From assembly GCF_947500765.1 (NCBI RefSeq), contig NZ_CANMTH010000001.1, positions 372,001 to 436,000 of the forward strand: DNA of 64,000 nt, in the 5' to 3' direction. Below, in pieces: positions 55,901 through 64,000 of this stretch (positions are counted from its first letter, which is position 1; each line of letters begins with the position of its first letter). The position numbers and the translations under genes were made by a program. The notes below the pieces were generated by a model. That model was given only the letters and a program-made list of their open reading frames with translations. It searched no databases and was not told the origin of the DNA. Source of the stretch: an uncultured Formosa sp. (GTDB lineage Bacteria > Bacteroidota > Bacteroidia > Flavobacteriales > Flavobacteriaceae).

Positions 55901-58900
55901 GTTGGGCAGGGATTACAAGAGCTTTAACTACAACAGATTTTGAGCAATCTAATGTAGAATATATAGAGTTCTGGTTACAAGATCCTTTTCAAGAAAACGA
56001 ATCTAACCCAGGAGGTAAATTAGTTTTTAACTTAGGAAATATTTCTGAAGATGTTTTAAAAGATGGTAAAAAACAATATGAAAACGGATTACCAGATGAT
56101 GGAGATATATCTGTTTTACCAACCACAGCATGGGGAACTGTTGTGCCACAAAATCAATCGTTAATTTATGCGTTCGATACAGAGGGCACTGAGCGTACAA
56201 ATCAAGATGTGGGTTACGATGGATATAATGATGCTGAAGAAGGTGTTGTTTTCGGAATTGATTTTGGAGAAGATCCAGCTAAAGATAATTACGTATATTA
56301 TTTAAATACTACTGGAAATATTTTTGACCGTTATAAATATTATAATGGATTAGATGGAAACTCGCCAGATGTGTTTACCGATACCAATAGAGGGTCTACA
56401 ACATTACCAGATGTAGAAGATATTAATCGTGATAATACTATGAATACCATAGATAGTTATTACGAGTATGAATTAGATTTATCCCCGCAAAATTTACCAG
56501 ACAATAGTAGTGATGTTGGAAATATTCCAGATACCAATCCATTAAGTGATTACATTAAAGATATTAAAGTAGAATCTAGGTCGTTGCCAAACGGACAAAG
56601 TGAAAGTGTAAGATGGTATCAATTTAGAATTCCTGTAGAAAGTTCAGAAGCAACAGCAGTAGGTGGAATTTCAGATTTAAGATCTGTACGATTTGCACGT
56701 ATATATCTTAAAGATTTTACAGAAGCTACTGTCTTTCGTTTTGGATCTTTAGATTTAGTAAGAAGCGATTGGATTCGTTATTCTTTAGCTTTAGATGAAA
56801 ATGATGTTACGCCAGAAGATTCAGATACAGAGTTTACCGTAGGCGTTATTAGTACATTAGAAAACGATGGTATTTATGAGTCTCCTCCAGGTGTAGAATC
56901 TGAAGAATTATATAGTAACAATACGGTGATTGAACAAGACGAACAATCTTTAGTATTAGACGTATGTGGTTTAGAAACCGAAGATTCTAGAGGTGTATAT
57001 AAAAGCATCACTTTAGATATGCGCCAATACAATAACATACAAATGTTTGTACATGCAGAAGATGCCGGTACTTACGGTTTAAGCGATTATCCAGTCGCAT
57101 TTATTAGAATGGGTAGCGATTTAACAGAGAATTATTACCAGATAGAGATTCCTTTAGAAGTAAGTGAAGGGATAACTAGTGAAGATCTTTGGCCAGAAAA
57201 TAATGAAATAAACATAGCGTTAGATTTGCTTCAGGAAGCAAAATCACTAGGTCTTGCAAATGGTACACTTTCAAGCGTAGATCCTACATTTTACGATGTT
57301 ATTGACGGCGAGTTAAGTTTGGTAGACGATCAGTATTCTGGTTACGTACTAGGGCAGCACCGTATAGGTATAAAAGGGAATCCAAGTTCTGGAGATGTTA
57401 GAACTTTAATGTTAGGTATAAAAAATGGATCAACAAACAAACAATGTGGTACGTTTTGGTTTAATGAATTGCGCTTATCAGACCTAGATAGCGAAGGTGG
57501 TTGGGCTGCAGTTGCCACTATAGATGCTAACATTGCAGATTTTGCAAGTGTAAGTGCCACTGGTAGTCAAAGTACATCTGGTTTTGGTACCATAGAGCAA
57601 AGTTCTAGTGAACGTAGTATAGAAGATGTTGTGCAGTACGATTTAGTAACAAATGTAAACATTGGGCAATTATTACCTAAAAAGTGGGGAGTGCAAATTC
57701 CATTTACCTATGGCGTTAGCGAAGAAACATCTACACCAAAATACGATGAGTATTATCAAGATATAGAATTAGATGATATTTTGGCAACTACTACTAATAA
57801 AGATTCTGTTTTAAATGTAAATCAAGATTATACTAAACGAAAGAGCATCAATTTTATAGGTGTCCGAAAAATTAGAACAACAGAAGCCAAACCACGTTTT
57901 TATGATGTAGAAAATTTTACTTTAAATTATTCATATAATAAAGTCGATCATCATGATTTCGATATCGAGAGTTCTGTTGAAGAAACAATTAATTTAGGGG
58001 CTAATTATGCATATAATTTCACCCCAAAAACAATTGAACCTTTCAAGAATAACGACTCCATTTTTACAGGGAAATATTGGAAAATATTAAAAGATTTTAA
58101 CTTTAATTATTTGCCAACAACCTTTACCGTTAGTTCCAATTTTTTAAGAGACTATAACAAACAATCGTATCGGGAAATAGAACTTGTAGAAGGTAATATT
58201 GGAGTAGAAGATTTGTACAGACGTAATTATACTTACGATTTTCAATATGCTTTTAGTTTTAATCTTACCCGAGCTTTACAGCTTAATTACACCACATCTA
58301 GAAGTAATATTGTAAAAAATTACTATACAGATGATACTGAAGAACTTCAAGACGCAAGTTTAGATGTCTGGGATGGTTTGTTTGATATGGGAGAGCCAAA
58401 CACGCTCTATCAACAACTTGGTATTAATTACGAATTGCCACTGTATAAACTTCCGTTTTTAAGTTTTTTACAAGCCAGTTATTCTTATACAGGAGATTTT
58501 CAGTGGGAAAAAGGATCAGATTTATATGGTGATTTAGAAATAGATGGAGAAACTTACGATTTAGGAAACACCATACAAAATGCGAATGTTCATAATTTAA
58601 ATACATCTATGGACATGACTAAGCTTTATAAGTTTGCAGGATTAGTTAAAAAACCAACAGCACGAGTTACTTCTGCACGACCAAGTCCTAGACGTATGCC
58701 ACAAGACAATACATCATCAAAAATAGATACTAAAACACCTTCAAGTAAAGAGAAAAGTGTGGCATTATTAAATGCAGGTATTGACTTGGTGACTATGGTA
58801 AAACGTGTTCAGTTAAATTATCAAGAAAATAATGGTACATATATTCCAGGATATTTAGAAACCCCAGGTTTTTTCGGAACCGTACAACCTACTTTTGGCT

Positions 58901-60159
58901 ATACTATAGGTAGTCAAAGTGATGTTAGACAATTAGCTGCTAGTAATGGTTGGTTAACACTATATGACGAATATAACGAGCAATATCTAGAAACCCATAA
59001 CAGACAATTAGATGTGTCTGCTAATTTAGAGCCTATAAAAGATTTAAAAATTGATTTATCGTTTAATCGTCTGTATTCCGAAAGTTTAACCGAAAACTAC
59101 ATTATTAATCAAGAAGATAATAATTATCAATATCAATCATTAACACCGTATACATATGGTAATTTTAATGTTTCGACTATTATGATTAAGAGTTTCGGAA
59201 AAAGTGATGAAAATGGATCTAAAGCTTTCGATGATTTTAAGGCTAACAGATTAACAATATCTAGACGATTAGCACAACGTGCAGGTGTAGATATGACTAA
59301 TCCAGATAATTTTGAAGATGGAGATGTAGATGGATACGCTTTAGGTTTTGGAAAAACGAGCCAGGCGGTACTATTACCATCATTTTTATCAGCATACATG
59401 GGCGAGGATGCCGGAGGTGTTAGTTTAAATGCTTTTAGGAGTATGCCTTTACCAAACTGGGATATAAAATATACAGGATTCATGAAAATGAATTGGTTTA
59501 AAAAGAATTTTAAAAGATTTTCTATGAGCCACGGTTATCGTGCAACCTATACCATCAATCAATTTACATCTAATTTAGATTATAACACTGTGGATTATTC
59601 GGTAGATTATTTAGAACAAGATGACGATGTGTTTAATGAGTCTGGAGACTACAAAACAGAAAACCTATACAGTAACATCAATCTAACAGAAATGTTTAGT
59701 CCGTTAATCCGTATCGATTTCGAAATGAATAATTCAATAAAAGTATTGGCCGAAATTCAAAAAGACAGGTTAATGTCGTTAAGTTTCGATAATAATTTAA
59801 TGACAGAGATCGTTGGTAACGAATATGTTTTAGGTTTAGGGTACAGAATTAAAGATGTCCGTATGAAATCGAAGCTAGCAGGTCCAAATCAAACCATAGT
59901 TAGTGATGTTAACATGAAGGCAGATGTTTCTTTCAGGGAAAACAAAACCATTATAAGATATTTAGACCTAGATAATACCCAAGTTACCTCAGGACAAACC
60001 ATTTGGGCATTAAAGTATACCGCAGATTATACTTTTAGTAAAAACTTGTCTGCTATATTCTATTTTGATTATAGCTTCTCAGAATATGCAATATCCACAT
60101 CGTATCCGCAAACCACATTAAGTTCTGGTTTAACGCTGCGTTATAATTTTGGGAATTAA
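52948..60159 (+). CDS. sprA: Type IX secretion / gliding motility outer-membrane channel SprA
   Basis: The 2403-residue protein is the giant SprA translocon, of the normal family size. A signal peptide (about residues 1-32, ending STIAQ) follows a TTG start at 52948, six bases after ruvA; no ATG occurs in this frame before the signal peptide. The sequence has long alternating-strand stretches, typical of the 36-strand barrel, and many Asp/Asn-rich loops. In known systems SprA is the outer-membrane pore of the type IX system that secretes gliding adhesins, chitinases and peptidases. Neither the GldKLMN core genes nor porV are in this window. Confidence 0.97.
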   Translation: MNTTHFNAINFTIKTCLVCFVLLLISTSTIAQVAPTTEQDSVKTGHALGRIKIANPASIVSKYTYDAFTDRYIYTESVGEFNINYPIILTPREYQELVQAANLKSYYKQKIDAFDGKKEGTEDAKKNLLPEFYVNSSFFESIFGGSTIEVIPQGSVEMDLGVLFSKQDNPSFSPQNRSNFSFDFDQRISLSLLGKVGTRLQVTANYDTESTFDFQNLIKLEYTPTEDDIIQKIEVGNISMPLNSSLITGAQSLFGVKTQLKFGKTTVTGVFSQQKSETNTVVSQGGGTSEEFELYARDYDENRHFFLAQYFREKYDAALSNYPFINSNIQITNIEVWKTNRSNETDNVRNIVAFQDLGESNPEFINSAVNVYKSSGAYPDNENNGFDPTAIGGANSQLTSLVRDVSTVQSGILVSGTSEGYDYSKLENADKLVKNTDYTVNTQLGYISLSQSLSSDDILAVAFQFTVGGKVYQVGEFASDGVDATGIDDSGDQTVVTNNSLVVKLLKSSTTSVTQPVWKLMMKNIYDTGGYQISEDDFKLNIYYKDASALNFITPVNDDFGTTFNGESIEEVALLRLFNFDKLDSNGDSQSRGDGFFDFEEGITVMSSEGKIIFTKVEPFGEYLFDVLDVSAGSEDYDTPSTYNENQKKYVYNELYSVTKTNALDYSEKNKFQLVGSYSSSGSDGISLGAYNVARGSVTVTAGGRQLIEGIDYTVDYQMGTVEILDEALKASDTPIQVSTESNSVYGQQTKTFMGVNVQHQFNDKFVLGATILNLNEQPITQKANYSSESINNTIFGINGNYSTELPFLTRLVNKLPNIDTDVPSNLSVQGEFAYLIPGTSSGTDFDGEETIYVDDFEGSESNISLLSQDSWSLSSRPLNLEVPGNSNEDSNGIQNGYQRAMLNWYTIDALFYTSERPSDMTDDDMSSLYTSRVYIDELFPEQDLASGQSTVINTLDLAYYPDERGPYNFDPNAKGGTISNPQYSWAGITRALTTTDFEQSNVEYIEFWLQDPFQENESNPGGKLVFNLGNISEDVLKDGKKQYENGLPDDGDISVLPTTAWGTVVPQNQSLIYAFDTEGTERTNQDVGYDGYNDAEEGVVFGIDFGEDPAKDNYVYYLNTTGNIFDRYKYYNGLDGNSPDVFTDTNRGSTTLPDVEDINRDNTMNTIDSYYEYELDLSPQNLPDNSSDVGNIPDTNPLSDYIKDIKVESRSLPNGQSESVRWYQFRIPVESSEATAVGGISDLRSVRFARIYLKDFTEATVFRFGSLDLVRSDWIRYSLALDENDVTPEDSDTEFTVGVISTLENDGIYESPPGVESEELYSNNTVIEQDEQSLVLDVCGLETEDSRGVYKSITLDMRQYNNIQMFVHAEDAGTYGLSDYPVAFIRMGSDLTENYYQIEIPLEVSEGITSEDLWPENNEINIALDLLQEAKSLGLANGTLSSVDPTFYDVIDGELSLVDDQYSGYVLGQHRIGIKGNPSSGDVRTLMLGIKNGSTNKQCGTFWFNELRLSDLDSEGGWAAVATIDANIADFASVSATGSQSTSGFGTIEQSSSERSIEDVVQYDLVTNVNIGQLLPKKWGVQIPFTYGVSEETSTPKYDEYYQDIELDDILATTTNKDSVLNVNQDYTKRKSINFIGVRKIRTTEAKPRFYDVENFTLNYSYNKVDHHDFDIESSVEETINLGANYAYNFTPKTIEPFKNNDSIFTGKYWKILKDFNFNYLPTTFTVSSNFLRDYNKQSYREIELVEGNIGVEDLYRRNYTYDFQYAFSFNLTRALQLNYTTSRSNIVKNYYTDDTEELQDASLDVWDGLFDMGEPNTLYQQLGINYELPLYKLPFLSFLQASYSYTGDFQWEKGSDLYGDLEIDGETYDLGNTIQNANVHNLNTSMDMTKLYKFAGLVKKPTARVTSARPSPRRMPQDNTSSKIDTKTPSSKEKSVALLNAGIDLVTMVKRVQLNYQENNGTYIPGYLETPGFFGTVQPTFGYTIGSQSDVRQLAASNGWLTLYDEYNEQYLETHNRQLDVSANLEPIKDLKIDLSFNRLYSESLTENYIINQEDNNYQYQSLTPYTYGNFNVSTIMIKSFGKSDENGSKAFDDFKANRLTISRRLAQRAGVDMTNPDNFEDGDVDGYALGFGKTSQAVLLPSFLSAYMGEDAGGVSLNAFRSMPLPNWDIKYTGFMKMNWFKKNFKRFSMSHGYRATYTINQFTSNLDYNTVDYSVDYLEQDDDVFNESGDYKTENLYSNINLTEMFSPLIRIDFEMNNSIKVLAEIQKDRLMSLSFDNNLMTEIVGNEYVLGLGYRIKDVRMKSKLAGPNQTIVSDVNMKADVSFRENKTIIRYLDLDNTQVTSGQTIWALKYTADYTFSKNLSAIFYFDYSFSEYAISTSYPQTTLSSGLTLRYNFGN

Positions 60160-60170
60160 GACATTTAAAT

Positions 60171-60200
60171 TTGATATTAAAACTTGAATAAATACATTTG
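60171..60200 (+). promoter_or_regulatory. Promoter of gcvH
   Basis: TTG at 60171-60173 and TACATTTG at 60193-60200 are separated by 19 bases, a full match to the Bacteroidetes promoter pattern. It lies 24 bases before the gcvH ATG. Confidence 0.75.
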
Positions 60201-60224
60201 TTAAATCTAATTAAAAATTTAAAT

Positions 60225-60605
60225 ATGAATATTCCATCAGAATTAAAGTACACTAAAGACCACGAGTGGGTTAAAATAGAAGGTGATGTAGCTACAGTTG
60301 GTATTACTGATTTTGCACAAAGCGAATTGGGAGATATCGTTTATGTAGAAGTTGAAACTGTAGATGAAACTTTGAATATTGAAGAGGTTTTTGGAACCGT
60401 AGAAGCTGTAAAAACAGTTTCAGACTTGTTTTTACCTTTATCTGGTGAAATAATTGAATTTAACGAGCGTTTAGAAGACGAGCCAGAATTAGTAAATTCT
60501 GATCCGTATAGAGACGGTTGGATGATTAAATTAAAGTTTAGTAATCCTGAAGAAGTAGATACATTATTGTCTGACGAAGATTATAAAGCCTTAATTGGTG
60601 CTTAA
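60225..60605 (+). CDS. gcvH: Glycine cleavage system H protein
   Basis: The 126-residue protein is the lipoyl carrier of the glycine cleavage system. The lipoylation lysine lies in [13 protein letters not shown], and the surrounding GDIVYVEVE and [28 protein letters not shown] segments are conserved. I use the ATG at 60225; the longer frame from 60198 has a TTG start and overlaps the promoter. No gcvT or gcvP is near. Downstream, a VanZ-like gene overlaps its end. Confidence 0.97.
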   Translation: MNIPSELKYTKDHEWVKIEGDVATVGITDFAQSELGDIVYVEVETVDETLNIEEVFGTVEAVKTVSDLFLPLSGEIIEFNERLEDEPELVNSDPYRDGWMIKLKFSNPEEVDTLLSDEDYKALIGA

Positions 60606-60972
60606 AAAACGTATCCTAATTCCAGCGGCTTTTCTTTATACTTTTGCTTTAGCAATAGTAAGTTTAGTTAATTTAAATAATATAACAGAAGGAAGTCCTG
60701 AAAATAGTGATAAGGTATTTCATTTTTTGGCATACTCTTTGCTTGCACTAATATGGTATATCGTATTTAATTACGGTTATAAGTGGTCACAAACAAAAGC
60801 ACTTTTTAGTTCTGGTTTATTATCAATAAGTTTTGGTGTTTTAATAGAATACTTGCAAGGGAATTTTACAGAAACAAGACAATTTGATGTTTTAGACATC
60901 TTAGCGAACAGTGCTGGTGTAGTTGTAATGCTCTTAATCGTAGTGATTAAGAATAAATTTGAACATAAATAA
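60595..60972 (+). CDS. VanZ-like membrane protein
   Basis: The 125-residue protein has four hydrophobic helices and the VanZ-like motif [21 protein letters not shown] followed by ILIEYLQG-type residues ([11 protein letters not shown]). VanZ-like proteins are small integral membrane proteins of unknown biochemical role; VanZ itself gives low-level teicoplanin resistance, and general membrane functions are suspected. No ATG is available, so the start is TTG at 60595 or GTG at 60598, inside the end of gcvH, an overlap of 8-11 bases that implies translational coupling. Confidence 0.8.
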   Translation: MVLKKRILIPAAFLYTFALAIVSLVNLNNITEGSPENSDKVFHFLAYSLLALIWYIVFNYGYKWSQTKALFSSGLLSISFGVLIEYLQGNFTETRQFDVLDILANSAGVVVMLLIVVIKNKFEHK

Positions 60973-61035
60973 ATATAAACGTTTGCTTTTTTGCCAAATA
61001 AATGGTTATTTTAGCAATCCTGAAAACAATATATT

Positions 61036-61755
61036 ATGGAACCTAAGAAAAACCCTAAAGCGAATGTTGCCCGTAACAGTGCTTTATACTTTGCTATTGG
61101 TTTAGCAATAATGTTAGCCTTAACCAATTTTGCTATCAATTACAAAACTTACGATAAAGAAGCTATCGATATCGGTATGATTAATATGGATGAAGAATTG
61201 GAAGAAGAAATCCCAATTACAGAACAATTAAACACACCACCACCACCACCACCACCACCTGCTGCACCAGAAGTTATTGAAGTTGTAGAAGATGAGGTAG
61301 AGGTAGAGGAAACTGTAATCGAGTCTACAGAAACGAGTCAGGAAGAAGAAATTGCTGAAGTTGAAGATATCGAAATTGAAGAGGTTGAAGAAGATGTTGA
61401 GGTTCCGTTCTCAATTATTGAAAATGTACCAGTTTTTCCTGGTTGTGAAAAAGGAAACAACGCCGCTAAGAAAAAATGTATGTCAGAAAAAATATCAAAA
61501 TTTGTTGGTAAGAATTTCGACACAGATTTAGCTGGGGAATTAGGTTTAACGGGAAGACAACGTATTAACGTAATTTTCAAAATTGGTAAAGATGGAAACA
61601 TCACAGGTGTACGTGCTAGAGCACCACACCCTAAATTAGAACAAGAGGCTGCACGTGTAATTAATAAATTACCAAAAATGAAGCCAGGTATGCAACGTGG
61701 TAAAGCCGTAATTGTGCCTTACTCACTTCCAATTGTATTCCAAGTACAGGATTAA
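61036..61755 (+). CDS. tonB: TonB family energy transducer
   Basis: The 239-residue protein has one N-terminal membrane helix (about residues 17-34), then an acidic/proline linker with eight consecutive prolines and many Glu-Val pairs (about 50-125), and a C-terminal TonB_C domain (about 128-239) with VPVFPGCEKGNNAAKKKC and the terminal strand VPYSLPIVFQ. TonB transmits proton-motive force from ExbBD to outer-membrane receptors such as the one at 40976. exbB and exbD are not in this window. The Cys pair in the C-terminal domain is shared with the following gene. Confidence 0.93.
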   Translation: MEPKKNPKANVARNSALYFAIGLAIMLALTNFAINYKTYDKEAIDIGMINMDEELEEEIPITEQLNTPPPPPPPPAAPEVIEVVEDEVEVEETVIESTETSQEEEIAEVEDIEIEEVEEDVEVPFSIIENVPVFPGCEKGNNAAKKKCMSEKISKFVGKNFDTDLAGELGLTGRQRINVIFKIGKDGNITGVRARAPHPKLEQEAARVINKLPKMKPGMQRGKAVIVPYSLPIVFQVQD

Positions 61756-61776
61756 AGTAAATATTGTTATTATATA

Positions 61777-61812
61777 AAAATCCCGATACATTTTGTGTCG
61801 GGATTTTTTTTG
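61777..61812 (+). terminator. Terminator of tonB
   Basis: AAAAATCCCGATACA and TGTCGGGATTTTTTTT pair (one mismatched base in the stem) around TTTTG, followed by a T run. It lies 22 bases after the tonB stop codon. Confidence 0.9.
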
Positions 61813-61896
61813 TTCTTTTTTAACATGAATTTTTAATTTTAGAGTACTTAAAAAAATACTACCTTTCGCCCTTTAATTATCAGCTGTTATTATTAT

Positions 61897-64000
61897 ATGA
61901 AATCATTAATTGTATTGCTACTGCTTGTATTCCCTATGTTGCAGTATGCACAAACTTCACAATTAGAGCAAACTTTTAACGAGAAGCCGCCCGTTTTTAA
62001 AACGTGTAATGCGTCTGCTTTCAAAGATCTTCAATCTTGTTTTGATGAAACCGTTTATAAATTTGTTTATAGTACGTTTAGGATGCCTGAAGATGTTCTT
62101 AAAGATAATTATAAAGGAGATCTAGTTGTGCTTTTTGAAGTAGATAAAGCAGGTGTTTTTAAAGTTTTGTATACAGATGCTGTTTATCAATCGCTTCAAA
62201 CAGAAGCCAGACGCGTGTTTAATTTATTACCTCAAGTTCAAGCTGCATTATATAATGGTAATCCTGTTTTTAAACAATATTCAGTAACATTATCAATTCC
62301 GTTAACGCCTTATCAGGACCAATTAGAATCAACTATAGCTGTTTCATCAATTAATCCTATCGAAAATCGTGTTAAGAATGAATTAGATAGTATTAGTAAA
62401 TCGGTTAAGTTTAACACTAAAAAACAATTCAAAAGCACCTTAAATATTCCATTTAGTCATAGTTATTATGGCAAGTTTGATCGTAGTATGAATCAAGTTG
62501 GAGCAAATAGTCATACAGGTTCTAAGCCTTTACTGTATGCAGATGTTGAGCATTATTATGATTTTGAAGCAGAAGAAAAGAATAATAATAAAGACGTTTC
62601 AACGTGGTTAGGACGAAAAGTGTGGAATGAGCATTTGGTAGAAGTTGAAGGTGAAAATTATTGGTTTATTGCAGATCCGATTTTCGATATGCAAGTAGGA
62701 AAAGATTCTGAAGCCGATTTTAATTATACTTATAATAATACTAGAGGCGTTTCTTTTCAGGGAGGCTTAGGGAAACACTTTAGTTTTTCTACATCATTTT
62801 ACGAAAGTCAAGGTCGTTTTGCACAATATTATAATACGTATGCAGAAAGCTTACAGGCCTGGGGACCTGATCCAGCAATAATACCAGGACGAGGTATAGC
62901 GAAAGCATATAAAGAAGATGCTTACGATTATCCTGTTGCAGAAGCGTATATGTCTTATTCGCCAACAAAATTTTTAAATGTTCAGTTTGGACATGGTAAA
63001 AATTTTATTGGCGATGGTTACCGTTCATTATTACTTAGCGACGTGGCTACTCCATCTCCTTTTTTAAAATTAAACGTTTCATTTTGGAAGTTAAAATATA
63101 CCAGTACCTGGTTATGGTTAAAAGATGTTAGATCTGATGTTGTTGAGGATAAAACCTATTTAACTAAATATATGTCTAATCATTATTTAAGTTTAAATGT
63201 AACTAAACGTTTAAATATTGGGTTGTTTGAATCTGTGGTTTGGAGAAATACAAACGATAGAGGATTTGATGTAAATTATTTAAATCCGATAATATTTTTA
63301 AGAGCTGTAGAGTTTGAAACAGGTCAGGGCGCTGGAAATGCACTTTTAGGATTGACTTCAAAATATAAATTGAGCGATGATATGAATCTATACGGTCAGT
63401 TTATTTTAGATGAATTTTCTTTAGATGATGTAACCGGTGGAGATAAAAGTTGGAAAAATAAATATGGTTTTCAGTTGGGGTACAAGTATTATAATGCTTT
63501 TAATGTTGATAATTTGTTGTTACAAGCCGAATATAATCAAGTACGTCCTTATACGTATTCACATAATACCATCACCTTAAACTACGGGAATTACAATCAA
63601 TCTATGGCACATTTATGGGGTGCTAATTTTAAAGAATTAATTTTAATAGGACGTTATAATTATAAACGTTGGTCTGCAGATGCAAAATTAATACTAGGAA
63701 TTCGAGGTTTGGATTATGATACTGAAGCCGATAGTTATAGTTATGGAGGAGATATTTATAAAGATTATAACGATAGACCATTTGATGCTAATGTTAAAAT
63801 TGGTCAGGGTATAAAAACAAAATCTGTAAACGCTAACCTACAAGTTGGTTATTTAATTAACCCATCTACGAATTTAAAATTATTCACTAATATTAATTAT
63901 CGTAATTTTAGCCCAGAGATAGAAACAACTTCTGTAACTAAAAGTAATACAGTTTGGTTTAATGTAGGTTTACGTAGTGATCTATTTAATTGGTATTTTG
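61897..64000 (+). CDS. RemB-like gliding motility outer-membrane protein, C-terminus beyond window
   Basis: The gene runs off the right edge; 701 codons are visible. The protein has a signal peptide (about residues 1-18, ending LQYAQ). Residues about 33-136 look like a TonB_C-type domain with VFKTCN, SCFDETVYKFVY and VVLFEVDKAGVFKVL. The rest is rich in aromatic and alternating strand patterns, as in an outer-membrane barrel. The overall look matches flavobacterial RemB, a protein affecting gliding in Flavobacterium johnsoniae, but I hold this identity at moderate confidence. It follows tonB and its terminator, so it has its own promoter. Confidence 0.6.
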   Translation, partial: MKSLIVLLLLVFPMLQYAQTSQLEQTFNEKPPVFKTCNASAFKDLQSCFDETVYKFVYSTFRMPEDVLKDNYKGDLVVLFEVDKAGVFKVLYTDAVYQSLQTEARRVFNLLPQVQAALYNGNPVFKQYSVTLSIPLTPYQDQLESTIAVSSINPIENRVKNELDSISKSVKFNTKKQFKSTLNIPFSHSYYGKFDRSMNQVGANSHTGSKPLLYADVEHYYDFEAEEKNNNKDVSTWLGRKVWNEHLVEVEGENYWFIADPIFDMQVGKDSEADFNYTYNNTRGVSFQGGLGKHFSFSTSFYESQGRFAQYYNTYAESLQAWGPDPAIIPGRGIAKAYKEDAYDYPVAEAYMSYSPTKFLNVQFGHGKNFIGDGYRSLLLSDVATPSPFLKLNVSFWKLKYTSTWLWLKDVRSDVVEDKTYLTKYMSNHYLSLNVTKRLNIGLFESVVWRNTNDRGFDVNYLNPIIFLRAVEFETGQGAGNALLGLTSKYKLSDDMNLYGQFILDEFSLDDVTGGDKSWKNKYGFQLGYKYYNAFNVDNLLLQAEYNQVRPYTYSHNTITLNYGNYNQSMAHLWGANFKELILIGRYNYKRWSADAKLILGIRGLDYDTEADSYSYGGDIYKDYNDRPFDANVKIGQGIKTKSVNANLQVGYLINPSTNLKLFTNINYRNFSPEIETTSVTKSNTVWFNVGLRSDLFNWYF

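Noticed and set aside
1..64000. CRISPR arrays, insertion sequences, prophage genes or biosynthetic clusters
   Set aside because: No regular repeat-spacer array, transposase, phage structural gene or multi-modular synthase was found on either strand.

Overview
The window looks like a chromosomal segment from a marine-type member of the Flavobacteriaceae (Bacteroidetes). The evidence is: AT-rich DNA; TAnnTTTG -7 promoter boxes with few Shine-Dalgarno sequences; an alternative complex III plus cytochrome c oxidase cluster; the gliding/type IX secretion protein SprA; a RemB-like gliding protein; a GT117 (DUF2723) membrane glycosyltransferase; a long IF-2; and the malic enzyme-phosphotransacetylase fusion MaeB. 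Most of the window is ordinary core genome. I saw no rRNA, CRISPR array, insertion sequence or prophage.

Layout. 1-6403: a 2-hydroxyacid dehydrogenase cut by the left edge, a secreted barrel-like protein, a methyltransferase, a DJ-1/PfpI protein, a TspO-like membrane protein and an aspartate dehydrogenase. 6404-9767: a small accessory island. It has a gene-poor stretch with short repeats, a divergent 64-codon ORF, a long perfect palindrome, an XRE regulator resembling restriction-modification controllers, and a 655-residue protein joining a PD-(D/E)XK nuclease to a DUF2075 (Schlafen-group-3-like) helicase. A NUDIX hydrolase converges on it from the polA side. 9771-20549: polA, a TetR-aldehyde dehydrogenase unit, a membrane metallophosphoesterase, a cysteine-less thioredoxin-like protein, a polysaccharide deacetylase and the GT117 protein. 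20702-27893: tRNA-Gln, a small membrane-anchored protein, a universal stress protein, the rimP-nusA-infB operon and a SPOR protein.

28420-39968 is the respiratory core: actA-actF encode the quinol:cytochrome c oxidoreductase (alternative complex III), followed directly by cytochrome oxidase subunits II and I. Electrons would pass from menaquinol through ActB/ActC/ActF to the ActA and ActE haems and then to CuA and the haem-copper centre. 40053-49629: a secreted DNA/RNA endonuclease, a TonB-dependent siderophore-type receptor, ruvB, a zinc-ribbon methyltransferase, queG, a lipoprotein and an Omp85-like barrel. 50011-64000: maeB, ruvA, sprA, gcvH, a VanZ-like protein, a TonB protein and a RemB-like gliding protein cut by the right edge.

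The best candidate for an under-described system is the regulator plus nuclease-helicase module at about 7062-9384, which has the architecture expected of an anti-phage or anti-plasmid unit under controller-type autoregulation. Secondary points are a terminator-like hairpin with an overlapping small ORF in the rimP leader, and a shared TonB-C-like domain in the adjacent TonB and RemB-like proteins. All functional statements rest on motifs read by eye; no database search was possible.
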